64,000 nt of DNA, from the NCBI GenBank assembly GCA_026120185.1, contig JANUWF010000008.1:7440001-7504000 (forward strand), written 5' to 3'. This document shows positions 47,081 through 58,570 of this stretch, in pieces; the stretch's first letter is position 1; every line of letters starts with the position of its first letter. The notes beneath the pieces are model-generated. The model searched no databases and was not told where the DNA came from. It saw only the letters and a list, made by a program, of their open reading frames with translations. The translations under genes and the position numbers were made by a program. The stretch comes from Voacanga thouarsii (Eukaryota > Streptophyta > Magnoliopsida > Gentianales > Apocynaceae).

Positions 47081-48208
47081 CATGAAGGAAACCTAGCTTG
47101 CATAAAACTTGTATTCTTGGTGGCAAAGTATTAAAAGAGTTTCGAAAAAAAACAAGTGCAAAAAAGAGTGAAAATAATAATCCGCATTAGAATAATAACT
47201 ATGATTTGATCAGGCATCCGCAACAGTATTCCTTTCTCTAAGTATATGAATGTAATCAACTTATAAAGTGATGAACTTTGCCTTTGCTTTAATTTTCTCA
47301 ACCTTATAAATCACAATCCGTGGATGACGTGCGCATATACAAAAAATTAATCAATATATTTGAAAAAGACTAAAACTGAACACTTTGAAGCCCCAATTGA
47401 GAATAAAAAAACTAATAATTCAAAGTTTTGGTCGCAAAGTGTGTTTTTGTGCAAAGCTGAAGAGTGATCTGTAAAATTTCCTTATTTAGAGTAGTTTTCT
47501 TTGCTAACCCAGCAATCAAAGAGCAAATCCTAGAGCAACTGCTCAGAGAAAGAAACAAATGACACACGAGAAAGTTTACTTGGTTAGGCAAAGAGATATC
47601 CGAGATATCCACTGGTCTGAGTTGGGCAGTGTGCTTTTGTTGACAAAGTTCCCAGGCAGAAGCAACTAAAAACTCTCCACTAATGGATGGCTTTTATTGC
47701 ATAAAATCTTTGTACCCAACATAAGGACTCAGAATGTCATAAATTAGACTCAACTAAGAGGGCTAAAGAACCTTAACAAGCTTCTCAAATATATTTTATT
47801 CTTGTTATTTTTTTGTTTTCAGACATTTAGAATATTTTATTCTGGAGACTTATGTTTATGTCGAATTTGTAACGAATTCTATTTAAGTTTTAATTTTACA
47901 TTCAGTTTAGACTTGTTAAGTTAATAATGTATTTATTTAGTGTGTTATAAAGACTCTAGTCTTGAGGATGGGATCACAGCTTCGACTCGCTTTAAACCAA
48001 AATGGTCTATTTTTGTCGAAATCTTCACCATAAATTTATGAAAATGCGACTAATAAATCATTCATGGAATGAACATTAAAAACATACTCTATATACAAAA
48101 AACAAGTATTTCTATAGCTCATCCATTGGTGTCTAGCTCCAAAGTTGCATACCCCTACAAAAATGCAACAAAAGCTTTTTCTATATAGCCACAATTCAAG
48201 GGAACCTT
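47081..48208. other. Unassigned sequence
   Basis: 1.1 kb without a recognised gene or element; the ORFs of 60-66 codons on the minus strand have no recognisable protein features. Confidence 0.5.
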
Positions 48209-48764
48209 TGTTAATGTTATGCACTAGAGGCAATCATATGTATTTTGTATATTGTACATTTATTGATTAATACAAGGTACTCTTTATTTTTCAGTTTGTT
48301 TTATTTATACTTTCGTGTGAATATATATAATTGTTAGATAAAGTCCCAAGTACAACATCGTGTTAAAGAAACTATAATAGAGATCATGATATGAGGTTCC
48401 TTCTACAGTATACAATGTTCGTACTTAAATTATCTCTAGTAATAGAATTAATGAGATAGAATATCATTAATATGTTAAGACTAACAGTTTTATACTTTCT
48501 GATTTGATTAGGCGGTGGTTCCCATATCCATAAGTATTCTGATACTCAAAGTTTACACATGGATGCTTATTACTAGAACAAGTACATTGGATGACCTAGC
48601 TATGAGATAATTACATGGATAACTATTTAATGTTAATGATAGAATTTCATTATAGTAAATGTGCCAGTATCTTTAGACTTGAGATTTCTAAGGCACTTAA
48701 ATCGCTAAGCGTTGTACTCTAATTTCAAACTTTGGAGTCTTGACAAGACTGCCTATGGAATGGA
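48209..48764 (+). mobile_element. Copia LTR fragment interrupted by A3
   Basis: Starts TGTTAATGTTATGCACTAG and follows the 41590 LTR for 556 bp, ending at CTATGGAATGGA, exactly where the other copies read CTATAGGATGGATATTGGG. A3 LTR starts on the next base, so ATGGA (48760-48764) would be A3's left target copy; the right copy is outside the window. Confidence 0.88.
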
Positions 48765-48777
48765 TGATAGGGCCTAA

Positions 48778-48811
<34 letters not shown>

Positions 48812-48829
48812 CTAGTTATTTGAGTATAT
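48765..48829 (+). mobile_element. A3 5' LTR, first 65 bp
   Basis: TGATAGGGCCTAAATTTA is the Athila LTR start. A (TA)n expansion (48783-48809) follows, then TTTCTAGTTATTTGAG as in A1 (28899-28912, TTTCTAATTATTTGAG). Continues at 56953. Confidence 0.9.
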
Positions 48830-49750
48830 CACTACTAGAAAAACACAATATACCAACTAACTATTACCAACTGACCATGTCTGTTGGTAATTACCAACTG
48901 ATTACCAACCGATTATCAACCGAAATGAAAATTGGAAAAATTTAAAACATTTCCAACCACTTACCAACGAACATAATCAGTAGGTAAATAGTTAGTTGGT
49001 AATCGGTTGGTAATTTGGCGGGAAAATATATACCAACCGAATACCAACTGATAACACTCAGTTGGTAAATTATCAATTGGTAATCGGTTGGTAATTTAAT
49101 GGAAATAATTTTACCAACTGGTTACCAACCAAAATATATCGGTTGGAAATATATTCAGTTGGTAATTTGGCAGGAAAATATTTACCAACTAATTACCAAT
49201 CGATAACAATCGGTTGGTAATATATTGAATTGGTAATCGGTTGATATTTTAATTTAAAAAATTTATCGACCGATTACTAACCGAAATGTATCAGTTAGTA
49301 ATCGATTGATATTTTAATTTAAAAATTTTACCGATCGATTACTAACTGAAATATATTAGTTGATAATATATTCAGTTGGTAATCGGTTAGAATTTTAATT
49401 TTAAAAGTCTACCAACCGATTATTAACCAAAATGTATTGGTTGGTAATATATTCAATTGGTAATTGATTAGTATTTTTGTTGGTCATTTAATTTAAAAAT
49501 TTCATCAATCGATTACTAATTGAAATGTATCAGTTGGTATTATATTCAGTTGGTAATCGGTTAATATTTTAATTTAAAACTTTTATTGACCAACTACTAG
49601 CTGAAATGTTTCGGTTGGTAAACTTAGTCAGTTGGTAATCGGTTGGTATTTTAATTTAAAAATTTTACCGACTGATTACTAACTGAAATGTATCGGTTGG
49701 TAATATATACAATTGGTAATCGGTTAGTATTTTAATTTTAATTTTTTTTA
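48830..49750. repeat. Left subterminal repeat array of the CACTA element
   Basis: Dozens of degenerate units around GGTTGGTAATCGGTTGGTA and its complement, spaced 20-60 bp, in both orientations. Such arrays are the transposase-binding ends of CACTA elements. Confidence 0.93.
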
Positions 49751-49857
49751 AAAAAAATTGAAATATGCCACATGGCAGAATGGTTCACCATATGGTGGCA
49801 CATGGCGCCACATCGTTGCACACGTGGTGCCACGCTAGAAAATCTAGCCTTTCTTGT

Positions 49858-49925
49858 GGCCACTAGGAGTCGAACCTGCGTCTCCATTGTAGAGGCACAA
49901 TGTTCCAACAACTATGCTACATTAT
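49858..49925 (-). other. tRNA-like Pol III box module in the CACTA element
   Basis: Minus strand TAGCATAGTTGTTGG (49919-49905) resembles an A box. GGTTCGACTCC (49876-49866) is a perfect B box, 28 bases downstream, with GTGCCTCTACAATGGAGACG between, as in an anticodon arm. It may be a decayed tRNA gene or SINE head. Confidence 0.5.
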
Positions 49926-50019
49926 TGTTTGTTCAAATTGGTAGCACGTATCATATTTATTTACTTCTTGCAAAATATTACAAGTATATGAAATACACTA
50001 TTAAAACTTGTAAATTTTG

Positions 50020-51650
50020 ATTTAAATAAATAAATAAAGTAAAATTTTTTTTTATCACTTTTTTTAAATTTTCATTTTTAATTTGCTTCTATTTATCAGA
50101 GTATAAAATTATGCTGTACATATATTCCTAAATGATATAAATTTTATTTTTGAATTAATAATAAAAGTAAGCAATTTTTTCATACATTTAGCTATACAAC
50201 AAATTTCTTAGTTATAATTTTTTTAATATAATAAATACTTTTGAATTTAGAAGACTCAGTTCATAATTTTTAAATTATGTAAATATTCATAACTAAATAG
50301 ACATTAAATAATTTATCAATTAGGTGTTTTAAATTTAACAATCAAAAAATTATATTATATTTGTACACATAATTTTATTAATAGATATAATTGTTATTCT
50401 TTTTATCATAATGTAAAAGTTATTACTTTTATTTGTATGACAATATAAATACGTAGGCATCATGTATTTATGTAGGATGTGTTTGCATCATATTTATATA
50501 TTTCTATATACATGCACATATATAAATAGTAATTACTGTAAATCATACAAAATTAAATAAGAATTATCTTTATTAATCCATATAAATTGTTAATATATTC
50601 GTAAATTTGATTCTTTTATTTTATATTCAAATCAATAAACTTTTAAATTTATATCATATATAACAAATATTATAAAAATAAAAAATTTTCAGTATAAAAA
50701 GTAGAAATACTTAGTAAAGTTACTATTTTTATCCCATACTTTTAATTACTATATCACATTTTGTCTTTCTATATACATGCACATATATAAATTATAATTA
50801 TTATGGATAAAATTTATAAATTTTCAAATTATATGTGAATGTATATTGAGACTTAAGGTCATATATGAGTTAATTATTAATACATTTAGTCATTACTTGA
50901 ATTCTTATATTTTTTAACTTAGTTCATTTGGATAAATATATTTAAGTCCCTAAAGTTTCTAAAAAAGAAACCCTTACGACCATAAATTTTTTTAAGCACA
51001 ACCTATTTTAAATATCTTCTGAAAAATAATGAGCCAAGTGTAAAAATAAATAAACAAACTTTTAAAATAATTATTTCAATCTTTATATTATTTTAACTTA
51101 GTTCATTTAGATAATTATATCTAAGTCCCTAAAGTTTTCAAAGAAAACCCTTAGGACCACAAGTTTTCACTCAATTATTCCCCCATGCCCCTAATACCAC
51201 CAACATTCCTCTCTTCTCACTCTCCCCTTGCTTAAACCAGTCCCTTTCGTCAATCACCCTTCTCCCTCTGAACTAGGGATGGCAATTTCCCAGAATAAAG
51301 TGGATAGAACTAATAAAGAAGATACTAAAGAAAATATGGAGTTAATTACTTGATTTGCACACGTCTCTCATTTTTAGACCTTATTTGTTTTGATTTAAAA
51401 AAAATTAAACATAACAATTAATTAACAATAATAATTAACTAAATTGTGGATATTTAGAGTAATTACTTGTTTTATTACAAATTTTAAATTTATATATTTA
51501 AATTTTAGATTTAAATCTAAATATAGCCTAAACGTTCTTTTTTTTGTAATTTTTTTTGAAGGACATGATCTAGGATTTGGACTATTTTGTTTTGTAAATC
51601 ACTAGGTAAACATAAATAGAAGTAATTAATTACCCTTATCTTGCAAATAT
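50020..51650. other. AT-rich interior of the CACTA element
   Basis: No ORF of note. Holds an imperfect direct repeat of about 80 bp, period 179: TAACTTAGTTCATTTGGATA (50915) and TAACTTAGTTCATTTAGATA (51094), both followed by AAGTCCCTAAAGTTT and GAAA-CCCTTA. Confidence 0.7.
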
Positions 51651-51654
51651 CACC

Positions 51655-51658
<4 letters not shown>

Positions 51659-51722
<64 letters not shown>
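51659..51722. repeat. (CA)n microsatellite
   Basis: 32 uninterrupted CA units. Confidence 0.97.
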
Positions 51723-51723
<1 letters not shown>

Positions 51724-51809
51724 GAGTATGTTATGCAAAATAGTGATAAAAAGAAAGGGTTGAATTTTTGTTTTGTATTCCGTAGCAAATCTGTGGCTGT
51801 TTGCCATGG

Positions 51810-51853
51810 ATTTGCCACGGAATCACAAAATTGCCACTAATTCCGTGGCAAAT
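51810..51853. repeat. Perfect 14-bp inverted repeat (hairpin)
   Basis: ATTTGCCACGGAAT (51810-51823) and ATTCCGTGGCAAAT (51840-51853) with a 16-base loop; a third partial GCCATGGATTTGCC precedes. The TTTGCCACGG motif resembles subterminal repeats of other CACTA families, so a second small transposon trace is possible. Confidence 0.7.
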
Positions 51854-51957
51854 ATGATATATATTTTTTCTTTTTTTGAAAACAAAAGTCATTGGAAATA
51901 TCAGTGCAATTAACTATATTACTGTGACATTAATTAATAAGAAAATTTTATTAATTA

Positions 51958-51962
51958 TGTGT

Positions 51963-52000
<38 letters not shown>

Positions 52001-52160
52001 TTATGTTTATTTATTTATTCATATATATATATGAATAAATAAATAAATAAATATAAATATGTATATATATATATATATATATATGTATATGAATATATGT
52101 GTGTGTGTGTGTGTGTGTGTGTTTATATATATTCATATACATATATACATATTCATATAC

Positions 52161-52193
<33 letters not shown>

Positions 52194-52322
52194 TATTCAT
52201 GTGTGTGTGTGTGTGTGTGTATATATGTAAATAAATATGTGTGTGTGTCTGTGTATGAGTGTGTGTATATATGTGTGTGAGTATATTTACTTCAATATGT
52301 ATGGTGTGTGTATGTGTGTCTC

Positions 52323-52353
<31 letters not shown>

Positions 52354-52440
52354 GTTTGTTCATGTTTATTTATGATTATGATTGTATATATAAATGAGTG
52401 TGTATATATGTATATGTGTGTATATGTTTGTTCATATATA
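51958..52440. repeat. Compound (GT)n/(TA)n microsatellite block
   Basis: Alternating GT, TA and ATAA/TAAATA runs over nearly 500 bp. The Tyr/Cys/Val-rich translations through it are artefacts. Confidence 0.93.
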
Positions 52441-52534
52441 TATAAATTTCAGTGCTTCCACTATTTTAAATTCTTAACTTTTTATTTGAAAAAAAAATTA
52501 AAACTTGCACAATTTCTTTCATTCTCCATTTTCT

Positions 52535-53040
52535 TCTCCAACCCCCAGCCATCTACAGTCTTCCTCCCACCCGCGATTCCCCAACCCGCAGCCACCCACC
52601 CGCCGGTCCCCACCAGCCTCCCCGCAAGCCCCCCGCCCATCTCCGCCCCCTCGTCCCGATCTCCTTACCCGGCGCTCCCACCCCGCGACCCCTTCTCCCT
52701 ATCCCCCTTCCCCCTCACCCCTTCCTGCCGCACCCCCTCCCCCCTTCTGCCAATCCCAGCCCCGCCTCCCCCTTCCCCTTAGCCCGCGCCCCTTCCCGCC
52801 TCACCCCCTCCCCCGCGACCCCTTCTCCCTGTCCCCCACCCCGCGACCCCCTCCTGCCTCACCCCCCGCCCGCCACACCCCCTTCCCCTATTCTGCCGAT
52901 CCCCCTCTTGCCACCCCCGCAACCCCATCTCCCTTCCCCCCAGCCCGCTCCCCATCCCGTCTTACCCCCCTCCCCCTACGACCCTTTCTCCTTGTCCCCC
53001 ACCCCGTGACCCCCTCCCGACTCACCCCACTTCTGCTGCA
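52535..53040. repeat. C-rich, near G-free block
   Basis: About 500 bp, very C-rich on the plus strand, in irregular repeats of CCCCGCGACCCCTTCTCCCT and GCCTCACCCCCTCCC. It lies directly upstream of the captured SEC-like exon and contrasts sharply with the AT-rich surroundings. The 209-codon Pro/Ser/Arg frame over it is a low-complexity translation. Possibly an amplified 5' UTR or promoter of a captured gene. Confidence 0.75.
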
Positions 53041-53061
53041 CGTGCTCTGGCAGCAGCTGTT

Positions 53062-53331
53062 CCTATGGAGTCGTTGGAATGGTAAGCTTTCAGAGAAAAT
53101 CTTTTTGTCTCAATTTTGTAATTGTGGGTGTTGATTGATCCATTTAACCTTTTGCTTTGGTTCCTATCACAATGTACTATTATCTAATTTTTTAAATTTT
53201 TTATTTTGTAATTATGTAGGAACATGACCAATGTTGCTGCACAATGTTATAAGGTGATATTAACTGTGACCAGTGGTCGGTCTGCTCCTTTTAATAATTT
53301 AGCAACAATATACAAACAACAAGTAAACCTC
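53062..53331 (+). pseudogene. Captured fragment of SECRET AGENT-like O-GlcNAc transferase
   Basis: Exon piece ending SLE-W (53081), a 138-bp intron GTAAGC..TGTAG (53082-53219), then exon 53220-53322: W/NMTNVAAQCYKVILTVTSG then RSAPFNNLATIYKQQ, followed by donor GTAAAC. In plant SEC the TPR region reads with the same order: MEWNM, an alanine-rich helix, YKATL.VT.G, SAPFNNLA.IYKQQ. The frame is open across the intron. SEC adds O-GlcNAc to nuclear and cytosolic proteins; only one TPR-size exon is present, so this is not a functional gene. An upstream Met (53064) is present but its preceding residues do not match SEC. Confidence 0.72.
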
Positions 53332-55461
53332 CACTGGCATGACAAGTTTTATTTGTTATTGTTGTAGCTGTTTATAGTTTAACTTGGAGTATGGGAAGAT
53401 TAGGATTAGCTTGAAATGTAAATGCAATTTTAGTCTTGTTATTCCCTATCCATGTTTGGGCAACCAAAAAGATTTGGCTAAGCTGACTGGCCAAACACAG
53501 CTATGTACCTAACATGTTCTATGTACTATGTGGTTTATTTCTGTAATGGATGTTGGAGAATGGGGTATTATTGATGAATGGTTAATTTTGTTTATCATGC
53601 TTTGCTTATATCGTTGGCATATTTCATTCCAATTATTTATCGTGTACTTTTCTGTATGGTTATTTCTTCTTCTTGTGTAGTTTATTGGTGTAAACATTTT
53701 ATGTTAACAATTCATTATCCATACCTTACTAAGCTTTTAAAGAATGAGATCTGTGTAAAATAAATAGTCAGAAATTAAAATTGTTTCCACTTAAGCTGGA
53801 GCTCATTTTTGAGCTTGCTGCATAATTTGTTTGGACCTCGGTTGATGTTATACAACCATCAAAGCTATATGTACAGCTTAGCTCAAGCATGGAAAATACG
53901 ACCAAGCATGTAGAATTTGTGTGGTGAAGGCAAGTTTGAGCAATTATGAACTCAGTCTTGGCTCATTAGACATCCTTTAATGATGAGAAACTGTAGAGAA
54001 GAATTTTAGGTGGTGCAGAAGGAAACTGGTTCTCAAGGGTGATAATGAACAAAAATGAGTTGGAGAAAATGCTAAAAACCGACTCTTATCTCCATTGTAA
54101 TTTTAGGAGCATATAGAAGCAAAACTATTCAAGAATTCTCATCTTTCTTGACATTTGTGGACCATTTTTGGAAATTTTCCTTAATTGTCTTTTGAATCAA
54201 CATAGTTCAGTGAGCATAGCATAGTGTAGTAATTGTCCGTTTAAGATGCTTTCTTATGCACAACACTAACTGATGTTAGTGAAGCTTTAAAATGGAGGAT
54301 TAATTAAATGAAGCACATCATCCGATAAAATTGAAACTGAAAGTAAAGCTTAGAAAAGGCAAGCAAAAAGATAAAAGAGAGGATGAGCCTCTTATGATCC
54401 ATTTTTCTTAATTTGAAGTATAGGTTTTCAAAAGATGTGTTTGATTTTGATTCAATAAATCTTCATCAGTTGACCCTTTACTTCTTTGGAGTTTCTGGTG
54501 GGTCACAGTTAGGCAAATTACCTCGAAACATTTAAAGATGGCCTCTGTAATTTATACCAAAATAAGATTTTGTTTATTCAACTTTTACTCCATGGAACTT
54601 GCTACCACAACAATATCGATGATATTTGTGTGGTGTCTGCAAAACACATACTCAACTTTCTTTAAGCACTATTTTATGCTATTTTGCCTCTTTTCATAGT
54701 TCCATTTCAAATTTCAATCTTCTTAAGATTGGAGCTTCAAATATTTATTTTCAGTCCTTGTCAGAATTTCAATTATCATTAGCATTGGAGTTTTGTTCCA
54801 AACTTGCATAGGACTGATAACTCTGGTTGATAATTGTTGTTCAACACATGATGTCAGAATTACAATTAATTTGGGTTCTTTGGGTAGCTTCAAGGGGATA
54901 AAGTAATGTATCTTGAAGTTTACCTGGTAGAATATTTGAGAACAGAGGTCTTTTGCTTCTTTGAAGTGAATTTCAAATTCCAACATTGTTAAAACAAGCA
55001 ATGCATTTCTTACTGCCTATATTATAATCTTCTTTCATATATATGCATGTGCAAAGCATATGCTAGCTTTATCTCTCTCCCCCCTTCTCTCTCTTTCTCT
55101 CAGACACACATGCATACGCTCACATTCATGTAGATGCATGTACACATCCACATAGATAGTTATTTACATGTTGCATTGTATGCTTGTCTACCAATTGAAA
55201 GGGTATATTTCTTACACCCTATATGGTTTTATATCTAAGAAATTGTCTTACACTTGTGGTGAATTATAAGACACAAGAAGCCACATACACCTATTTCTTT
55301 GGTTTCTACTAACCTTGATAATGTTTTTTTGTGCTTGGTTATGGTTGAGAATTTACTTTTAGTTGCATCATTAACTAGTTTCTTGCCTAATATTTTATTG
55401 GAATTAGTAAGTCCAGATTTCTATTGCTTTCTGTTCTTAAATCACTCCTATATGTTTGCAG
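53323..55461 (+). other. Intron-like spacer between captured exons
   Basis: 2.1 kb of T-rich single-copy-looking sequence with no further exon I can recognise. It may comprise SEC intron, 5' parts of the BET1-like gene and unrelated pieces. No repeat motif of the CACTA ends occurs here. Confidence 0.5.
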
Positions 55462-55608
55462 TCAGAGAGCTTCTAGAACTACCCTTTTTGATGATATTGA
55501 AGGAGGTGGTCTTGGGGCCTCTAACTCTTGAGACATTGGTGATACTGATGAGCGGGACAATAATCGAGCCATTAACACCCTACATGAAAGAGTGAACTTC
55601 TTGAAAAG
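55462..55608 (+). pseudogene. Captured exon of a BET1/BS14-like SNARE gene
   Basis: After the acceptor TTTGCAG the frame reads QRASRTTLFDDIEGGGLGAS, NS, stop (TGA 55527-55529), DIGDTDERDNN and RAINTLHERVNFLKR, then AGTAAAG, a likely altered donor. Plant BET1-like proteins have the same layout: Arg-rich start, SLFDGIEEGGIRA, an acidic H-E segment with ENERA, then a heptad QDRV-LLKR beginning the SNARE helix. BET1 acts in ER-Golgi vesicle fusion. Only the N-terminal exon is here; the SNARE core and membrane anchor are absent. Identification rests on about 35 alignable residues. Confidence 0.62.
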
Positions 55609-56165
55609 AGTAAAGTTCATTGACCAGGATTTACTATGCAGTGTCCTGTTTGCCAGTTGCTTTTTCGCAGAGTTATCATAGCCTATGCTCCATCTTAAAA
55701 TAGGAGTGTGTTTTCTATTGCGACAAAGACTTTTTGCTACTAGAATCAATTTTAGCAATCTGATGTGCACAATTGGAAGATAAATTTTTGACATTTATTG
55801 TCCTTGGTAAATGTTGTATCTTGTGTTTGAGTTGTGCAATTCTGCATTATTTTTTAAAAGGTTCTAAGCTTCTTTTTATGATTAGAATAGGAAGTCATCT
55901 GCTAGTCCTTTTCCTACATCTACTTTATGGCTTTCCCTCTAATTATTCTTCAGTATAGTATAAAGATGTAAATTCAAGTTGTATTATACTTTCTTTTTCA
56001 TGCATTGAACTGCATAAGAATGCAAAAACCAGCTGGTGCTGATGTAATCAAGAAGAACAAATTGCAATAATGGCCTCATATTGTTATCTAGTTCTTGCAT
56101 TAGATCTGTGGTGCTTGGGGGTTTTGATTATATTTCATGTTTAACAATTGTTTCAATTTGATGCT
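55609..56165. other. Non-coding stretch after the BET1-like exon
   Basis: T-rich, intron-like. No further exon recognised before the right subterminal array. Confidence 0.5.
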
Positions 56166-56949
56166 TATATTTACTAGTCTAAAAATTACTAAGAGATTTT
56201 AAATTACTAAAATAGTTAAAAAATTACCAATTGAATATTTGGTTGGTAAAGAAAGAAAACTACCAGTGGAAAAACAGAATTAGCAACTAAACAACTTGGT
56301 TGGTAATTTACCAATAAAAAATTACTAATAGATTTTAAATAATTAAAATAGTTGGAAAATTATCAACCAAAAGTCATATGGTAAATAAATAAACTGCCAA
56401 CTAAAAAATAATAATTACCAACCAAAAGTCAGTTGGTAATTATTTACACATATATCAGTTGGTAGCAACATGTCTCAGTTGGTAAATTAATAAATTAAAA
56501 TATTATATTCAATACAAATTTACCAACCAAAAATTATAAATTTACAAATTACATTTTCGGTTGATAATTACCAACTGCAACAATTGGTTGGTAACATAAA
56601 TGTTTGTTGGTAATTACCAATCGAAACAGTCAACTCAAATGCCAAGCTTAATAACAAATTTCCAACTGAAGATTTTACATTACCAACCTAGTTTTGGTTG
56701 GTATTTACCAATCAAAATAGTTAACTCAAATGCCAAACTTAATGCCAAATTTTCAACCGACGATTTTACAGTACCAACCGAAATGTGGTTAGTAATTACC
56801 AACCGACTACAAAAAATTTCGGTTGGAAAATTTACAAATTAAGGTTTTTGCATGTGATGCCATTCGGTTGGTAAATCATGATTACCAATCGAATTTAGCT
56901 AATTACCAACCGATTTTGTTAGTCGATAAATCACTTTTTTCTAGTACTG
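56166..56949. repeat. Right subterminal repeat array of the CACTA element
   Basis: TTACCAACCG / CGGTTGGTAA units in both orientations as at the left end, finishing in the inverted terminal repeat. Confidence 0.93.
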
Positions 56950-58530
56950 TATTTGGTGACACTTTTGATATAATAACTAGTCATATTCCTTCCTATTTGA
57001 TATTTCACTTATAAAATGTTTTTCTATGATTTTATGCAAAAATCGGAGAATTTGGAGGAAGATTAGAAAAGTTACAGTTCAGACCCAACATCAGGCTAGG
57101 AAGACAGACTTGGTGCGGAGCCTATACTGGATAAAAGAGCAAAAGAGAAAAAAAAAATAGACGAAATAGATGAGCTAAATTGGAAATTGATTAAAAGAAA
57201 AAAGACAACTAGGAAAATCGGGAAGGAAAAACATCTGTGCAAGGTCCAAGAAAGGAAGCTTCAGCTCAACAAAAGATAAAAGGAAAAAGAAATAGCTCGG
57301 TGGGTCACTGGAGAAAACAAATAAACAAAAGGAAAAAGAGAGGAAAATGCAAGAAACATCCTTGAGAGGATGTTGTTCATCCTTGGGGGGATGCAACCAA
57401 AAGAAGACATGTAATGGCTTCGGTAGCTTTGTAGAAAAGAAGAATTAGCTTGGGTGAGCCGATCGGATGCAACAAGAAAGGAATTGCGGTGGCTTCATGG
57501 CTTTATGGCTTGGGACATTGGAATTCGACTCGGGTGAGCGGAATTCAATAGAGAAGACTTTCAGTTCATATGCGTCTCAGGCTTCGGTGCACTGGCTCAA
57601 GTAGCTTCAGTGCAAAATGACAAAATAGAGTTGCTAATACTTTCTCAAATTAAGTCTGTGGATTTGCAAATTAATTCCAGAATTCTAATTAGAAATGACG
57701 TCTTCTTTGTTTTTGGATTTTTTGGAAGTCTGTGAGCCTATAAATATTGTCCATTCACGTATTAATTAGTGTGTGCTGAATGTGGAGACTTAGAAATAAT
57801 TTTTAGAGTGCACCATTAATATTTTCTATAGAGAAATTACTCAAGGAGCATTGATTTTGGAGGAGTTTTCATTGGAAATTAAAAAGCTTGCCTATGAGTA
57901 TTTATCTCTTTCCTTTTGTTTTCTTTTTCATGAACAATGATTAGTTTAATTCTTTAATTGTATTTAGATATTATTCTTGGATTTATGATTTTGAATTTAT
58001 TTAATCCTTTATTAAATGATTGTTTTTTAGCATTTGATTACTTGATTTTATCTGGTAGTTTGATGGAATTCAATTTATATCTAATGGACTTGGGAAACAA
58101 AGTTAGATTAAGTTTAATTCAATCAATTCTATGTATTTGTTATCTTAACTGGATTGGGAAAAAAGGTTGAGAATTGGACCTAAGTAATCAAAGATTGTTT
58201 AATTTCACCTAGAGTATAGGGTTATTGACTAATTTTGTGTTTATTATCACTTAGAGTATAGGGATAATTTATGAGGAATTGAATTTAATACATATTTTGG
58301 TTGTTTCAGTGAGATTAGGAAATCTGCTAATTTAATCAAGAGATAGTGATTCTATGGATTGGGAAAGAATTGGAGTCTATATAAGTAGATTCATGACTTG
58401 GAAAATGATTAAATTTTTACATTATATTCCTTCATGTTGCTAAGAAAACAATTGGTTGTGATAAGTGTTAAATGATTCATGTCATGTGTTTGAGAATAAC
58501 TATATAGTTACATATTTTTCTTTCCATGAG

Positions 58531-58570
<40 letters not shown>

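Larger units (their letters stand above)
48830..56949. mobile_element. 8.1-kb Pack-CACTA element with captured host exons
   Basis: Ends CACTACTAGAAAAAC (48830) and TTTTTCTAGTACTG (56936-56949) are inverted with one mismatch. TAT flanks it on both sides (48827-48829, 56950-56952). Subterminal regions of about 0.93 and 0.78 kb are packed with GGTTGGTAAT / ATTACCAACC repeats in both orientations. Between them no transposase domain is visible; instead there is an AT-rich section, microsatellites, a C-rich block and gene-like exons bounded by splice signals (53220-53322 SEC-like; 55462-55608 BET1-like). It therefore depended on a transposase from elsewhere. Excising it and one TAT restores the A3 LTR. 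Confidence 0.92.

Noticed and set aside
49858..49925. A functional tRNA gene
   Set aside because: Pol III boxes are present but I cannot pair a full acceptor or D stem, so only a tRNA-like module is claimed.
52059..52782. ORF rich in Tyr/Ile/Cys/Val
   Set aside because: Runs through GT/TA microsatellites.
52505..53134. 209-codon Pro/Ser-rich ORF as an extensin-like gene
   Set aside because: No signal peptide or SPPPP-Y repeats; the units are irregular at DNA level and the composition alone keeps the frame open.
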